Origin: Paraprevotella clara YIT 11840
GTDB taxonomy: Bacteria; Bacteroidota; Bacteroidia; Bacteroidales; Bacteroidaceae
Direction: 5' to 3'
Length of the DNA stretch: 64,000 bases
Assembly: GCF_000233955.1 (NCBI RefSeq)
Contig: NZ_JH376605.1
Span: 113,042 to 177,041 of the forward strand
This document shows, piece after piece, positions 1 to 9,287 of this stretch (within the stretch, counting starts at the first letter, position 1; every line of letters starts with the position of its first letter). A program made the position numbers and the translations under genes. Under the pieces are notes generated by a model. The model worked only from the letters and a program-made list of their open reading frames with translations. It had not been told where the DNA came from and ran no database searches.

Positions 1-106
1 CGGAGATTTCGGCCACAGCATCGGGAGGAAGGCGAAAACTGGGGTTCTTATCTTTGCACCCGTGGCACAAAGCTCCCAAAAGCAAAAAAATCCAAGTTTT
101 TTTCAT
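1..106 (-). CDS. Lipoprotein N-terminus (partial, runs off the window start)
   Basis: A minus-strand frame starts at an ATG at 104-106 and stays open to the window edge. It begins MKKTWIFLLLGALCHGCKDK: a basic start, a hydrophobic stretch and a Cys in a lipobox-like setting, as in exported Bacteroidetes lipoproteins. Only 35 residues are visible, so the function cannot be named. Confidence 0.6.
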   Translation of the reverse strand, partial: MKKTWIFLLLGALCHGCKDKNPSFRLPPDAVAEIS

Positions 107-243
107 GATATTCTCTATTTAACGGAACAAACATACGGAAAAATCACGCCGGAAACAAAAAAAAGAATCGTATTTTTTCGGAACCGCTCCCTCTCATACG
201 CTCCGGACTGAAAAGGGGGCACACCCGAACGGATGTACCCCCT

Positions 244-274
244 TAAAAAAAAGAAGGTTGTCATCTCGACAACC
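244..274 (-). terminator. Rho-independent terminator
   Basis: GGTTGTC-gagat-GACAACC (minus strand, 256-274) is a perfect 7-bp stem followed by TTCTTTTTTTT. It ends the minus-strand operon of rlmI and/or the putative small RNA. A second G/C-rich stem lies just beyond it (about 206-243). Nothing else coding is seen between 107 and 406. Confidence 0.75.
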
Positions 275-312
275 AATCTTTCATTAACCTTAAATCTAAT
301 ACCATGAAAAAC
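244..312 (-). ncRNA. Putative small RNA with own promoter and terminator
   Basis: On the minus strand a Bacteroidetes -7 box (TATATTTG, plus-strand 319-326) lies about 45 bases before a strong hairpin (256-274) followed by an 8-base T run. Initiation near 312 would give a transcript of about 69 nt. No open frame of useful length lies in it. It is also the end of the rlmI transcript, so it may be only a 3' UTR terminator. The sequence resembles stretches I associate with Bacteroides intergenic regions, but I cannot name a family. Confidence 0.4.
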
Positions 313-406
313 ACAGTGCAAATATACGGCTTTTTTCATTCACGCAATAGCTAAGCACAAAAAAATGTATGGTATTTAACTTTATTTTTCATTTGACCCT
401 TGTTTT

Positions 407-1591
407 TCACTCCACATAGAGTACCAACCCCTTCAAATATTCCCCTTCGGGGTGGTAGATATTGACGGGATGGTCGGCCGGTTGATGCAACTGGTGAAGG
501 ATACGCACGCGACGTCCGCTCTGCGCAGCGGCGGTAAAAACAGCGGTACGGAAATGGTCCTTGCTTACCACCTGCGAACAACTGAACGTGAACAGGATGC
601 CGCCCGGCTTGATTTTACTGAAAGCCTTGGCGTTCAAACGCGCATAGCCTTTCAGAGCCTGCCGAAGCGCATCCTTATGTTTGGCAAAAGCCGGAGGGTC
701 GAGAATAATCAAATCATACTGGTCTCCCATCGCATCCAAATACTTGAAAGCGTCTTCGGCATACGCCTCGTGGCGGGCATCGCCCGGAAAGTTCAATTCC
801 ACGTTGGCGCGGGTCAGGTCTATCGCCTTGGCCGAACTGTCCACGGAATGCACCAACGTGGCTCCGCCACGCATGGCGTACACGCTGAATCCTCCGGTAT
901 AACAGAACATATTCAGCACGGCACGCCCGTGGGCATAATGCTCCAGCAGCGAACGATTGTCACGTTGGTCTACGAAGAATCCTGTCTTCTGGCCTTTCAA
1001 CCAATCTATATGAAACTTCAAGCCGTTCTCTACCGCTACGTTTTCCGTGCTTCCACCCACGATAAAACCGTTTTCCTGCCCCAGTTCCGCCTTGAAAGGC
1101 AGAGTGGTTTCGCTCTTATAGTACACGTTTTCCACTGTTCCGCCCGTCACGGCCACAAGTGCCCGTGCTATTTCGTGACGCGCCACGTGCATGCCCACGC
1201 TATGAGCCTGCATGACGGCTGTCTTTCCATACACATCCACCACCAGCCCAGGCAAACAGTCTCCTTCGCCATGCACCAAACGATAGGTATCATTTCCCTT
1301 TTCATGTCCGGCCACTCCGATAGCGCATCGCAAGTCGTAAGCCACTCGCAGTCGGTCTTCCCAATAGGCTCCGTCCACCGCTTTGTCCTCGAAATCCAGC
1401 ACCCTGACGGCAATGGAACCGATTTGCCAATGCCCCACGGCTATAAAATCGCCCTCGGACGTCAACACACGTACCACCTCCCCTTCTTCAGGCTCTCCCT
1501 CTATATGATGGATGGCTCCGGAAAAAATCCAGGGATGGAAACGCTCCAGACTTTCTTCTTTTCCTTTCTTTAAATATAAATTCTTATACAT
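407..1591 (-). CDS. rlmI: Class I SAM-dependent rRNA methyltransferase, RlmI-like
   Basis: Likely a 23S rRNA cytosine-5 methyltransferase of the RlmI family. The order of parts fits: an N-terminal PUA-like RNA-binding domain (first ~75 residues, with HPWIFSGAI), a linker, then a Rossmann methyltransferase domain with VLNMFCYTGGFSVYAMRGGA as SAM loop and LIILDPPAFAKHKD as catalytic/substrate motif, followed by the FTFSCS Cys motif. I chose the ATG at 1591 because the family starts with MYKNLYLKKGKE. An upstream in-frame start at 1606 adds five residues without family support. It is the last gene of a three-gene minus-strand operon, 19 bases after the exonuclease. Confidence 0.85.
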   Translation of the reverse strand: MYKNLYLKKGKEESLERFHPWIFSGAIHHIEGEPEEGEVVRVLTSEGDFIAVGHWQIGSIAVRVLDFEDKAVDGAYWEDRLRVAYDLRCAIGVAGHEKGNDTYRLVHGEGDCLPGLVVDVYGKTAVMQAHSVGMHVARHEIARALVAVTGGTVENVYYKSETTLPFKAELGQENGFIVGGSTENVAVENGLKFHIDWLKGQKTGFFVDQRDNRSLLEHYAHGRAVLNMFCYTGGFSVYAMRGGATLVHSVDSSAKAIDLTRANVELNFPGDARHEAYAEDAFKYLDAMGDQYDLIILDPPAFAKHKDALRQALKGYARLNAKAFSKIKPGGILFTFSCSQVVSKDHFRTAVFTAAAQSGRRVRILHQLHQPADHPVNIYHPEGEYLKGLVLYVE

Positions 1592-1610
1592 AGTCTTTAC
1601 CCTCATTTAT

Positions 1611-2231
1611 TTATGATTCCTGCACTACGGCAAGTTCATAGTCATTATTTTCTTTCAATGTTTCCAGTTCCCGATACAACCGTATGCACGCCCAAGCATC
1701 GGTAGCCGCATACAGTTTCTGCCCCTCGGTCAGCACGTCCGCCTCCCAGTTGGTGAGACGCTGCCCTTTACTGATCTTCTGCCCGAAGATATTGGCATAC
1801 AGCTTCTGCAGGCTCATGTCCTCAATACCAAAAGCACGGACATAATCCTGCAAATCCAGGAAGGCCCGAGGCTCGAACTCGCCACGCTTATGGAGCGAGG
1901 CAAAGTCGTCACGCAACGACAAACCGACTTTCAAGACATTTTCGTCCTGTAACAAACGTTTCACACTTTCGGTCACTCCGATATGATTCAAACGAAACAG
2001 GAAACAAGTATCATCGGTAGATACCTGCAACAAAGCTACCTTATTCGTGCATCCCTTGCGGAAAGAAGGGCGCGTTTCTGTATCTACTCCCAAAACAGCC
2101 GAAGCCAACAAATAATCTACAGCCCGAGACGCTTCCGCCTCCGTCTGAATCACAAAAATACGCCCCTCGAACAGGGCACGCGGCAAAGCCGATATAAGTT
2201 TCTTGTCAAACTTACTATACAGTGTTTTCAT
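1611..2231 (-). CDS. 3'-5' exonuclease domain protein (DEDDy type)
   Basis: A 206-residue protein with a single DNA_pol_A_exo1-like domain. Visible motifs are GVDTETRPSF (Exo I, D-x-E, near residue 50), GLSLRDDFASL (Exo II region), DLQDYVRAFG and YAATDAWACIRLY (Exo III, Y-x3-D). The family hydrolyses DNA or RNA from the 3' end with two metal ions. Free-standing proteins of this size are common in Bacteroidetes, with no settled role. It lies 15 bases after the DUF5063 gene and just before the RlmI-like gene, so RNA processing is possible but not shown. Confidence 0.8.
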   Translation of the reverse strand: MKTLYSKFDKKLISALPRALFEGRIFVIQTEAEASRAVDYLLASAVLGVDTETRPSFRKGCTNKVALLQVSTDDTCFLFRLNHIGVTESVKRLLQDENVLKVGLSLRDDFASLHKRGEFEPRAFLDLQDYVRAFGIEDMSLQKLYANIFGQKISKGQRLTNWEADVLTEGQKLYAATDAWACIRLYRELETLKENNDYELAVVQES

Positions 2232-2246
2232 CTTATTTTGAAAAGG

Positions 2247-2801
2247 TTAATCTACATCTAATTCCTCATCTTCATCGTCTTCGGGACTGTACCTGACACG
2301 ATGGAGAGCCCGCATGGCATTCGTCAACGTTTGCCCCCAATACAGCACGAACGCGTTCCGGACTTCCGCCACGGCCTCGTACATGTTTTCCTCCAAACCG
2401 ATGCGGTAGGTCTCCACAAAGTTCTTCAATGCCTGATAAATATCCGCCAAATCCTCTGAAATTGTTTTTACGGCCGGCTCGTCGCTGAATTTCACTCCCT
2501 CGTTGCAAAAATCCAGGTAATCGTCCTTCTCGCCCAATAAGGCAGAAAGTGTCAGACGGACAAATTCGTAATCCTGCTCCGAAACGAAAGCTTCGGGAAG
2601 AAAGTCCTCTGCGCCCTCAATATCCTCCAACAAGGCAGCCTTCAAATAGAGTAAAGGCAAGAGTTTTAATACGGTATCCGTGAAATCCCGGCACTTCCTC
2701 CCTTCCGATTGTTCCAAATAGGCACAAAATTCGGCTGCCACGGTTACAAATTCCACAGTATTCCGAGAATATACTATCGTTTTCTTATCATTCACATTCA
2801 T
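2247..2801 (-). CDS. DUF5063-family protein
   Basis: A 184-residue acidic, mostly helical protein without signal peptide or membrane segment. I recognise the Bacteroidetes DUF5063 type (start MNVNDKKTIVYSRNTVEFVTV, acidic C-terminus EDDEDEELDVD). Function is unknown. It is first in the operon with the exonuclease and methyltransferase and is divergent from ftsK. The minus-strand -7 box at 2831-2838 probably drives it. Confidence 0.7.
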   Translation of the reverse strand: MNVNDKKTIVYSRNTVEFVTVAAEFCAYLEQSEGRKCRDFTDTVLKLLPLLYLKAALLEDIEGAEDFLPEAFVSEQDYEFVRLTLSALLGEKDDYLDFCNEGVKFSDEPAVKTISEDLADIYQALKNFVETYRIGLEENMYEAVAEVRNAFVLYWGQTLTNAMRALHRVRYSPEDDEDEELDVD

Positions 2802-2830
2802 GGTGCTCTCTCATCATTTTCTAAAAACCG

Positions 2831-2838
2831 CAAAGCTA
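2831..2838 (-). promoter_or_regulatory. -7 box for the DUF5063-exonuclease-rlmI operon
   Basis: TAGCTTTG on the minus strand fits the Bacteroidetes TAnnTTTG box, 29 bases from the start codon. A TTTG lies upstream but at long spacing (about 23 bp), so the -33 element is uncertain. Confidence 0.5.
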
Positions 2839-2881
2839 CAAAAATTTGAGCGAAAAAATAGCAAAATTGATGATTTTCATT

Positions 2882-2889
2882 TACTTTTG
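2882..2889 (+). promoter_or_regulatory. -7 box for the ftsK operon
   Basis: TACTTTTG fits TAnnTTTG and lies 27 bases before the ftsK start codon. It is divergent from the -7 box at 2831-2838. No good TTTG -33 element at 19-21 bp spacing is seen. Confidence 0.5.
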
Positions 2890-2916
2890 TAGTTGTTTTC
2901 ATACCGACAAGCCAAG

Positions 2917-5412
2917 ATGAGTAAAAAAAATCCGACGATACAAACAACCAAATTAGGAAACAAAGTACAGAAAGGAAAAGGAAAAAAGCCCGAAAAAAAG
3001 ACAGAAGCGGAAGAACATGTGCTGAATGCGGGAGAAGAACCGGTAGGCCATAAGGAAACCATACGCTTTTTTTTCGGACTGGTACTCTTAATCCTGGCTC
3101 TTTTCATGCTGTTGTCTTTCACCTCCCACCTGTTTACCGGCGCGGAGGACCAATGTCTCATAGAACAAGGGGCAATGGAGGGATTCCTGAATTATGCCGG
3201 AGCCGTGGGAGCCTACTGCGCCAACTATTGGATAAACCGCTGTTTCGGATTCTCGGCCTTCATCCTTCCCGTTTTTCTGATTATTGCAGCCATGAAACTG
3301 ACCCGCGCCTATAAGGTCAGGCTTTGGAAATGGTTTCTGAACTGTTCCATACTCATCATCTGGCTTTCTGTTACCTGTTCCTATTTCTTTCAACAAACGT
3401 TTGAAGGTCTGAGTGGTTGGAACTTCATCAACCCCGGCGGCGACCACGGCTTATTTATCAGTAACTGGCTCAACCAACGTATCGGCAAGGTGGGCACGTT
3501 TATGGTACTGCTCCTGACCGCTGTCGCCTACCTGGCTTACTTGAGCAGCGAAACGATACAATTGGTACGGCGAATCCTGAATCCGGTGGACTACATCAAG
3601 TCGAAACTCCCGGCAAAAGCAGCAGACGGGGAAACCGAACCGGCTGAAGATTCTGCCGCCCCGGAAACCGCCGACGACACTGCCGACTGCATAAAAGAGG
3701 AGGAAGAGTATCCCGTTCAAACCACCATAAATTTCGACATGGACGCCTCGCTTAAGGAAGAGAAAGAGGACGAAACGAACGAAGAAGAAGAAACGGATGA
3801 TCCGGACAAACAGTCCGATTCCCCAAAAGCAACTCCCGAACTGGACATCGTGGAAACAGAAAAAGAGGAACTTGCCGACGCGAGCGGCATGGGAGCCTTG
3901 GAACCTTACGACCCGAAGCTGGATTTGGAAAATTACCATTACCCTACGCTCGAACTGTTGGACAAACGTAACGATGAGGACGCGCCCATCGACATGGAAG
4001 AGCAAAACAAGAACAAAGACCAAATCATTGAAGTGCTCCAGAATTTCGGCGTAGGCATATCTTCCATAAAAGCTACGGTGGGACCGACCATCACGTTGTA
4101 CGAAATCACTCCGGCAAAAGGAGTACGCATCTCACGTATCAAAAATCTGGAGGATGACATCGCATTGAGCCTGAGCGCACTGGGCATCCGTATCATCGCT
4201 CCCATACCGGGCAAAGGGACTATCGGTATAGAAGTGCCGAATGCACGGCCCCGCATGGTGTCGATGGAAAGTATTCTGAACAGCCGGAAGTTCCGTGAGT
4301 CAGACTACGAACTGCCCATCGCATTAGGTAAAACCATCACGAACGAGGTTTTTATGGTGGATTTGGCCAAAATGCCTCACCTTTTGGTGGCCGGTGCCAC
4401 CGGACAGGGTAAATCTGTCGGACTGAATGCCATCATTACGTCCTTATTATATAAGAAGCATCCGGCGGAACTGAAGTTCGTCATGGTAGACCCGAAAAAG
4501 GTGGAGTTCAGCATCTACTCCCCCATCGAAAACCATTTCCTGGCGAAGATTGCCGACGGGGACGACGAGCCTATCATTACGGACGTACAAAAGGTGGTGG
4601 CCACGCTGAAAAGCCTCTGCTGTGAAATGGACACGCGCTACGACTTGCTGAAAAAAGCCCGTGCCCGTAATATCAAAGAGTATAACGCCAAATTCAAGAA
4701 CCGCCAACTCAATCCTGAAAACGGGCATCGTTTCATGCCTTACATCGTAGTCGTCATCGACGAGTTCGGAGATCTGATTATGACGGCCGGAAAAGAAATA
4801 GAACTGCCTATCGCCCGCATCGCACAATTGGCCCGGGCCGTGGGAATTCACATGATCATCGCTACCCAGCGCCCGACCACCAACATCATTACGGGTACCA
4901 TCAAGGCAAACTTCCCGGCACGAATGGCCTTTAAAGTAAGTGCTATGATCGACTCCCGTACGATTCTGGATCGCCCGGGAGCTAACCAACTTATCGGACG
5001 AGGCGACATGCTTTTCCTGAGCGGTAGCGAACCGGTACGGGTACAATGTGCTTTCGTCGATACACCGGAAGTGGAGCGAATCACGACCTATATCGCCAAA
5101 CAACAGAGTTACCTCGGCCCGTTCGAACTACCCAAAGTGGAAATGGAAGGGGAAGAAAGTAACGCAGGTGCTGTAGACATGACCCATCTTGACCCACTAT
5201 TCGAAGAGGCCGCACGCCTTATCGTGGCTACTCAACAAGGTTCCACCTCTATGATACAACGTAAATTCGCTATCGGATACAACCGTGCGGGACGTCTGAT
5301 GGACCAACTGGAAAAAGCAGGTATCGTAGGAGCGGCACAAGGCAGCAAGCCCCGGGAAGTGCTGTGTATAGACGATACCGACTTGGAGATGAGACTGAAC
5401 AATTTAAGATAA
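2917..5412 (+). CDS. ftsK: DNA translocase FtsK/SpoIIIE
   Basis: An 831-residue ATP-driven DNA pump acting at the division septum in chromosome segregation. Parts in order: basic N-terminus, about four membrane segments (residues ~55-220), a long Asp/Glu-rich linker (~240-350), then the motor. The motor has Walker A GATGQGKS (near residue 490), the DPKKVEF motif, Walker B YIVVVIDEFGDLI and the ATQRPTTNIITG loop. The C-terminus is a winged-helix gamma-like domain (DPLFEEAARLIV...MIQRKFAIGYNRAGRLMDQLE) that would read KOPS-type sites. Start chosen at ATG 2917 (MSKKNPTIQ); the alternative at 2893 adds eight unsupported residues. The next gene starts 21 bases downstream. Confidence 0.95.
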   Translation: MSKKNPTIQTTKLGNKVQKGKGKKPEKKTEAEEHVLNAGEEPVGHKETIRFFFGLVLLILALFMLLSFTSHLFTGAEDQCLIEQGAMEGFLNYAGAVGAYCANYWINRCFGFSAFILPVFLIIAAMKLTRAYKVRLWKWFLNCSILIIWLSVTCSYFFQQTFEGLSGWNFINPGGDHGLFISNWLNQRIGKVGTFMVLLLTAVAYLAYLSSETIQLVRRILNPVDYIKSKLPAKAADGETEPAEDSAAPETADDTADCIKEEEEYPVQTTINFDMDASLKEEKEDETNEEEETDDPDKQSDSPKATPELDIVETEKEELADASGMGALEPYDPKLDLENYHYPTLELLDKRNDEDAPIDMEEQNKNKDQIIEVLQNFGVGISSIKATVGPTITLYEITPAKGVRISRIKNLEDDIALSLSALGIRIIAPIPGKGTIGIEVPNARPRMVSMESILNSRKFRESDYELPIALGKTITNEVFMVDLAKMPHLLVAGATGQGKSVGLNAIITSLLYKKHPAELKFVMVDPKKVEFSIYSPIENHFLAKIADGDDEPIITDVQKVVATLKSLCCEMDTRYDLLKKARARNIKEYNAKFKNRQLNPENGHRFMPYIVVVIDEFGDLIMTAGKEIELPIARIAQLARAVGIHMIIATQRPTTNIITGTIKANFPARMAFKVSAMIDSRTILDRPGANQLIGRGDMLFLSGSEPVRVQCAFVDTPEVERITTYIAKQQSYLGPFELPKVEMEGEESNAGAVDMTHLDPLFEEAARLIVATQQGSTSMIQRKFAIGYNRAGRLMDQLEKAGIVGAAQGSKPREVLCIDDTDLEMRLNNLR

Positions 5413-5433
5413 CCTGATAAAGAAACTGAAAAG

Positions 5434-6075
5434 ATGAAAAAGATATTATGGACTGCGGCTTTGTGCCTTTCCCTTATCCCGGCAAAGGCGCAGCAAACAC
5501 CCGATGCACGAAAGATACTGGACGAAACAGCCTCCCTGTTTACGAGCAAAGGTGGTGTCAAAGCTACTTTTAAAGCTGACAATTTCACCGAAGGCAACGT
5601 ACAAGGAAGCGCCACGGGCACGATGTGCATTCAAGGCAATAAATTCCAAATGACCACACCGGATATGATTACCTGGTACAACGGCGAAACGCAATGGAGT
5701 TACATGAAAGCGAATGATGAAGTCAATGTAAGTGTACCGACTCCGGAAGAACAGCAAAGCATGAATCCCTACACGTTCGTCAACTTGTACAAAGAAGGAT
5801 ATCATTATCAACTCAAGGAAACGACCTTACGCGGAAAAAGCTGTTATGAAATCACGCTGACCGCCCGCAACAAACAGAAAAGTCCGCACACGATCATCCT
5901 GGATATCAACAAGGATAACCATAGTCTGATGTGCATCCGTATGCAACAACGTAAAAAAGGACAGTGGACACGTATCTCCATCCAACAGTTGCATACCGGA
6001 CAATCGTTCGCAGCAACAGACTTCGAATTCAACCCGAAAGATTATCCGCAGGCTGAAATCATAGACCTGAGATAA
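5434..6075 (+). CDS. LolA-like outer-membrane lipoprotein carrier
   Basis: A 213-residue periplasmic protein with a clear signal peptide ([20 protein letters not shown]). The mature part is beta-rich with LolA-like features ([24 protein letters not shown]..., then paired strands up to [17 protein letters not shown]). LolA family proteins ferry lipoproteins from the inner to the outer membrane. It lies between ftsK and trxB, an arrangement I recognise from other Bacteroidales. Confidence 0.8.
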   Translation: MKKILWTAALCLSLIPAKAQQTPDARKILDETASLFTSKGGVKATFKADNFTEGNVQGSATGTMCIQGNKFQMTTPDMITWYNGETQWSYMKANDEVNVSVPTPEEQQSMNPYTFVNLYKEGYHYQLKETTLRGKSCYEITLTARNKQKSPHTIILDINKDNHSLMCIRMQQRKKGQWTRISIQQLHTGQSFAATDFEFNPKDYPQAEIIDLR

Positions 6076-6121
6076 GTCTGCTTATACATTAATTATATAT
6101 ACATACAAACCCCAAAAGATT

Positions 6122-7060
6122 ATGGAACATATTCGTTGCTTAATTATCGGTTCCGGCCCTGCCGGATATACAGCGGCCATCTATGCAGGCCGTGCCAACC
6201 TTAACCCCGTATTGTACGAGGGCATACAGCCCGGCGGCCAGTTGACCACCACGACAGAAGTTGAAAATTTCCCGGGTTATCCCGAGGGTATAGCTGGTCC
6301 GGACCTGATGGAAGACTTACGCAAACAGGCCGAACGCTTCGGAACGGACATCCGTAATGCCATTGCCATTAAAGCGGATCTAAGCGAACGCCCCTATAAA
6401 ATCACATTCGATAACGACAGTACTGTAGAAACCGATGCTCTTATCATTGCCACCGGAGCCACGGCCAAATACTTGGGACTGGAAGATGAAAAGAAATATG
6501 CCGGTATGGGTGTCAGTGCCTGTGCCACCTGCGACGGGTTCTTTTACCGTAAAAAAACTGTAGCCGTAGTGGGCGGCGGAGATACGGCTTGCGAGGAAGC
6601 CACCTATTTGGCCGGACTGGCAGCCAAGGTTTACCTGCTCGTGCGCAAACCTTTCCTCCGCGCTTCCAAGATCATGCAGGAACGCGTACTGGAAAATCCT
6701 AAAATAGAGGTACTATTCGAACACAACGCAGAAGGCTTGTTCGGCGAAAACGGAGTGGAAGGCGTACACGTGGTAAAACGCAAAGGAGAAGCCGACGAGC
6801 AACATTACGACATTGCTATAGACGGATTTTTCTTGGCCATCGGACACAAACCCAACTCGGACATCTTCAAACCGTGGGTGAAAACCGATGAAACCGGCTA
6901 TATCCTTACTGAGGGCGACTCTCCACGCACCGGTGTACCCGGTGTTTTTGCGGCCGGAGACGTTGCCGATCCTCATTATCGCCAGGCCATCACAGCCGCA
7001 GGCAGCGGATGTAAAGCGGCCATCGAGGCAGAACGTTATCTGGCAGAACACAAGTTATAA
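6122..7060 (+). CDS. trxB: Thioredoxin-disulfide reductase
   Basis: A 312-residue flavoprotein that reduces thioredoxin with NADPH. It has the N-terminal FAD loop [16 protein letters not shown], the redox-active CATC ([10 protein letters not shown], near residue 135), the NADPH loop [15 protein letters not shown] and the C-terminal FAD motif [21 protein letters not shown]. Length and order are standard. It is the third gene of the ftsK group. Confidence 0.95.
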   Translation: MEHIRCLIIGSGPAGYTAAIYAGRANLNPVLYEGIQPGGQLTTTTEVENFPGYPEGIAGPDLMEDLRKQAERFGTDIRNAIAIKADLSERPYKITFDNDSTVETDALIIATGATAKYLGLEDEKKYAGMGVSACATCDGFFYRKKTVAVVGGGDTACEEATYLAGLAAKVYLLVRKPFLRASKIMQERVLENPKIEVLFEHNAEGLFGENGVEGVHVVKRKGEADEQHYDIAIDGFFLAIGHKPNSDIFKPWVKTDETGYILTEGDSPRTGVPGVFAAGDVADPHYRQAITAAGSGCKAAIEAERYLAEHKL

Positions 7061-7081
7061 AAGGCAATACATATAAGTAGA

Positions 7082-7145
7082 AACAGTGCATTCTTCCATT
7101 TTTATACGGAGAAAACTGTTGAAAAGTTTGGCGGAATGCACTGTT
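7082..7145. repeat. 12-bp perfect inverted repeat between trxB and rplU
   Basis: AACAGTGCATTC (7082-7093) and GAATGCACTGTT (7134-7145) are perfect inverted copies 40 bases apart. The right arm falls entirely within the -33/-7 spacer of the rplU promoter. It could be a trxB 3' structure or an operator. Confidence 0.5.
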
Positions 7146-7158
7146 ATTCGTAACTTTG
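7127..7158 (+). promoter_or_regulatory. rplU-rpmA promoter
   Basis: TTTG (7127-7130), a 20-bp spacer and TAACTTTG (7151-7158) match the Bacteroidetes sigma-ABfr consensus in both boxes and spacing. This leaves a leader of about 75 nt before rplU, which contains a small stem (GGCT...AGCC). Confidence 0.8.
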
Positions 7159-7241
7159 CAGCCGATTTAGTCCAGAGAGGCTCAAAAAAGTGAAGCCACA
7201 ACGGCATCCGCCTCATGGAAAAACCCGTTTAATCCATTAAA

Positions 7242-7559
7242 ATGTACGCAATTGTAGAAATTAACGGTCAGCAGTTCAAAGCTGAAGAAGGCAAAAAGCT
7301 GTTTGTACACCACATTCAGAACGCCGAGGCTAACCAAGCTGTTGAATTTGAGAAAGTGTTGTTGGTAGACAACAATGGTAACGTAACCGTAGGCGCTCCC
7401 ACCGTAGAAGGTGCAAAGGTGGTTTGCGAAGTTGTTTCTCCGCTGGTAAAGGGCGACAAGGTATTAGTGTTCCACAAGAAGAGAAGAAAAGGTTATCGTA
7501 AACTGAATGGCCATCGCCAACAGTTCACCGAAGTAACCATTAAACAAGTTATTGCTTAA
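7242..7559 (+). CDS. rplU: 50S ribosomal protein L21
   Basis: A 105-residue large-subunit protein with the typical start [20 protein letters not shown] and the C-terminal basic [15 protein letters not shown] signature. It is followed 20 bases later by rpmA, the usual pairing. Confidence 0.97.
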   Translation: MYAIVEINGQQFKAEEGKKLFVHHIQNAEANQAVEFEKVLLVDNNGNVTVGAPTVEGAKVVCEVVSPLVKGDKVLVFHKKRRKGYRKLNGHRQQFTEVTIKQVIA

Positions 7560-7579
7560 TCCTTAAAAGTTAGAAGAAA

Positions 7580-7855
7580 ATGGCACATAAAAAAGGTGTG
7601 GGTAGTTCTAAGAACGGCCGTGAATCAGCATCACAGAGATTAGGCGTAAAGATTTTCGGTGGACAGAAATGTGTAGCCGGTAACATCATTGTTCGCCAGC
7701 GTGGCACAGTTCACTATCCCGGTACAAACGTAGGTATGGGTAAGGATCATACTCTTTACGCATTAGTAGACGGTGTAGTAACTTTCAAGAAAGGTTCCTA
7801 CAAAGGTCGCCAAGACAGAAGCGTTGTTTCTGTAGAAGCTAAAGCTGAAGCATAA
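7580..7855 (+). CDS. rpmA: 50S ribosomal protein L27
   Basis: A 91-residue large-subunit protein starting [24 protein letters not shown], the classic L27 N-terminus reaching toward the peptidyl transferase centre. There is no Firmicutes-type N-terminal prosequence. It ends in front of a bidirectional terminator. Confidence 0.97.
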   Translation: MAHKKGVGSSKNGRESASQRLGVKIFGGQKCVAGNIIVRQRGTVHYPGTNVGMGKDHTLYALVDGVVTFKKGSYKGRQDRSVVSVEAKAEA

Positions 7856-7883
7856 TAACGAGTTTATTACAAACAGCATAAAT

Positions 7884-7915
7884 AAAAGCCATTCCCAAAG
7901 GAATGGCTTTTATTT
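7884..7915. terminator. Bidirectional terminator between rpmA and the CorC-like gene
   Basis: AAAAGCCATTCC-CAAA-GGAATGGCTTTT is a perfect 12-bp stem flanked by T-rich sequence on both strands. It lies between convergent genes. Confidence 0.85.
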
Positions 7916-7938
7916 TATCCTTTGTAGAAAAGTCAGTC

Positions 7939-9213
7939 TCAACCGACCGACCTTGTCACCAGTACTTTGTCAATACGCGCTCCGTCCATGTCCATGATTT
8001 CAAATACGAAACTATTCCATTCCAACTTCTCTCCACTACGAGGAATACGCTGCAAGCGGTCGAGTATCAGACCGGCCAACGTATGATATCCGGAAGCTTC
8101 ATATAAATCACCGCAGTCGAAATAACACAACAGGTCGTATAAAGAACATTGGCCGTCTACCAGCCAACCTCCGTTGTCTGCACGTTTGATGATTTCCGGT
8201 TCATCTTCTTCATTATCCATACTTCCCACAAGTCCTTCAAATATATCCTTCAAAGTAACCATTCCCACAAAGTCACCGAACTCATCGCAAATCAATGCGC
8301 GGCTGATTTTTCTCACCTTCATTTGTTCCAGAACTTTATAGATGCTCATTCCCTCGTGAAAATATACTGCCTCCCGTGCCAAATCACCGACTTTGAAGTC
8401 TTCGTCACTTAACTTCATCACCAAATCTTTTAGCCAAATCATTCCCTTCACATGATCCAAATCACCGTCTGCCACCGGATAAGATTCATATAAATCCCGT
8501 TTCAGCACCTCCTGTATCTCCCGGGCCGACATTGCAGTATCCAACCACACCACATCGCTTTTATGCGTCATGATAGAACCTATCTTCAAATCTCCCAACA
8601 TGAAAACGCGCTGCATGATGTTCTGTTCCACGGGTTCTACAGCCCCTTCTTCCGCCCCCTCCTTAATGATAGATTTGATTTCTTCTTCGGTCACTTTTCC
8701 GTCATCTCCCTTTATTCCCAACAGATTAAAGATAAGTTCCGTACTCTTGGAAAGCAACCAAACGAAAGGAGAAGCTATCATCGCCAACACATTCATAGGT
8801 CGTGCCATCAACTTGGCCACGGCTTCCGCCACACTCAAACCGATACGTTTCGGCACCAGTTCACCGAAAATAATCGTAAGATAGGTCACCACCACCACAA
8901 TCGTACCTTGCGCCAATACGGCAGCATAAGCAGAAGAGACACCACATGAAAGCATAAAATCCGTCAAGTCCGTAGCTATCTTATTACCGGAATAAATACC
9001 GGTCAAAATGCCAATCAGCGTAATACCAATCTGTACGGTAGACAAAAATCTGTCGGGATTACCAGACAGGTCCAAAGCTTTCTGTGCCGCCTTGCTCCCC
9101 TTCTTCGCATCCGTGGACAGACGGGACTTCCGCGCTGAAATCATGGCCACTTCCGACATCGAAAATACTCCGTTCAACAAAATCAATCCGATAATAATTA
9201 AAATCTCACTCAT
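7939..9213 (-). CDS. HlyC/CorC-family membrane protein (DUF21-CBS-CorC)
   Basis: A 424-residue inner-membrane protein. An N-terminal DUF21 membrane domain (about three to four helices in residues 1-150, starting MSEILIIIGLILLNGVFSMSE) is followed by two CBS domains (~190-320; TMLGDLKIGSIMTHKSDVVWLD-like, ISRALICDEFGDFVGMVTLKDI) and a C-terminal CorC/transporter-associated domain. The family is linked to Mg2+/Co2+ efflux or tolerance. The old name haemolysin is historical. It stands alone, converging on rpmA. Confidence 0.85.
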   Translation of the reverse strand: MSEILIIIGLILLNGVFSMSEVAMISARKSRLSTDAKKGSKAAQKALDLSGNPDRFLSTVQIGITLIGILTGIYSGNKIATDLTDFMLSCGVSSAYAAVLAQGTIVVVVTYLTIIFGELVPKRIGLSVAEAVAKLMARPMNVLAMIASPFVWLLSKSTELIFNLLGIKGDDGKVTEEEIKSIIKEGAEEGAVEPVEQNIMQRVFMLGDLKIGSIMTHKSDVVWLDTAMSAREIQEVLKRDLYESYPVADGDLDHVKGMIWLKDLVMKLSDEDFKVGDLAREAVYFHEGMSIYKVLEQMKVRKISRALICDEFGDFVGMVTLKDIFEGLVGSMDNEEDEPEIIKRADNGGWLVDGQCSLYDLLCYFDCGDLYEASGYHTLAGLILDRLQRIPRSGEKLEWNSFVFEIMDMDGARIDKVLVTRSVG

Positions 9214-9287
9214 CTTACTTTTTCCGTCTATAATCTATAATTATTTATTTCCTTCATCAGTCTCCATAGAAATGGAATTCGGCGTTC

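Noticed and set aside
452..1573. A 373-codon plus-strand open frame
   Set aside because: It lies wholly opposite the RlmI-like gene, has no recognisable domain and looks like a codon-bias shadow of that gene.
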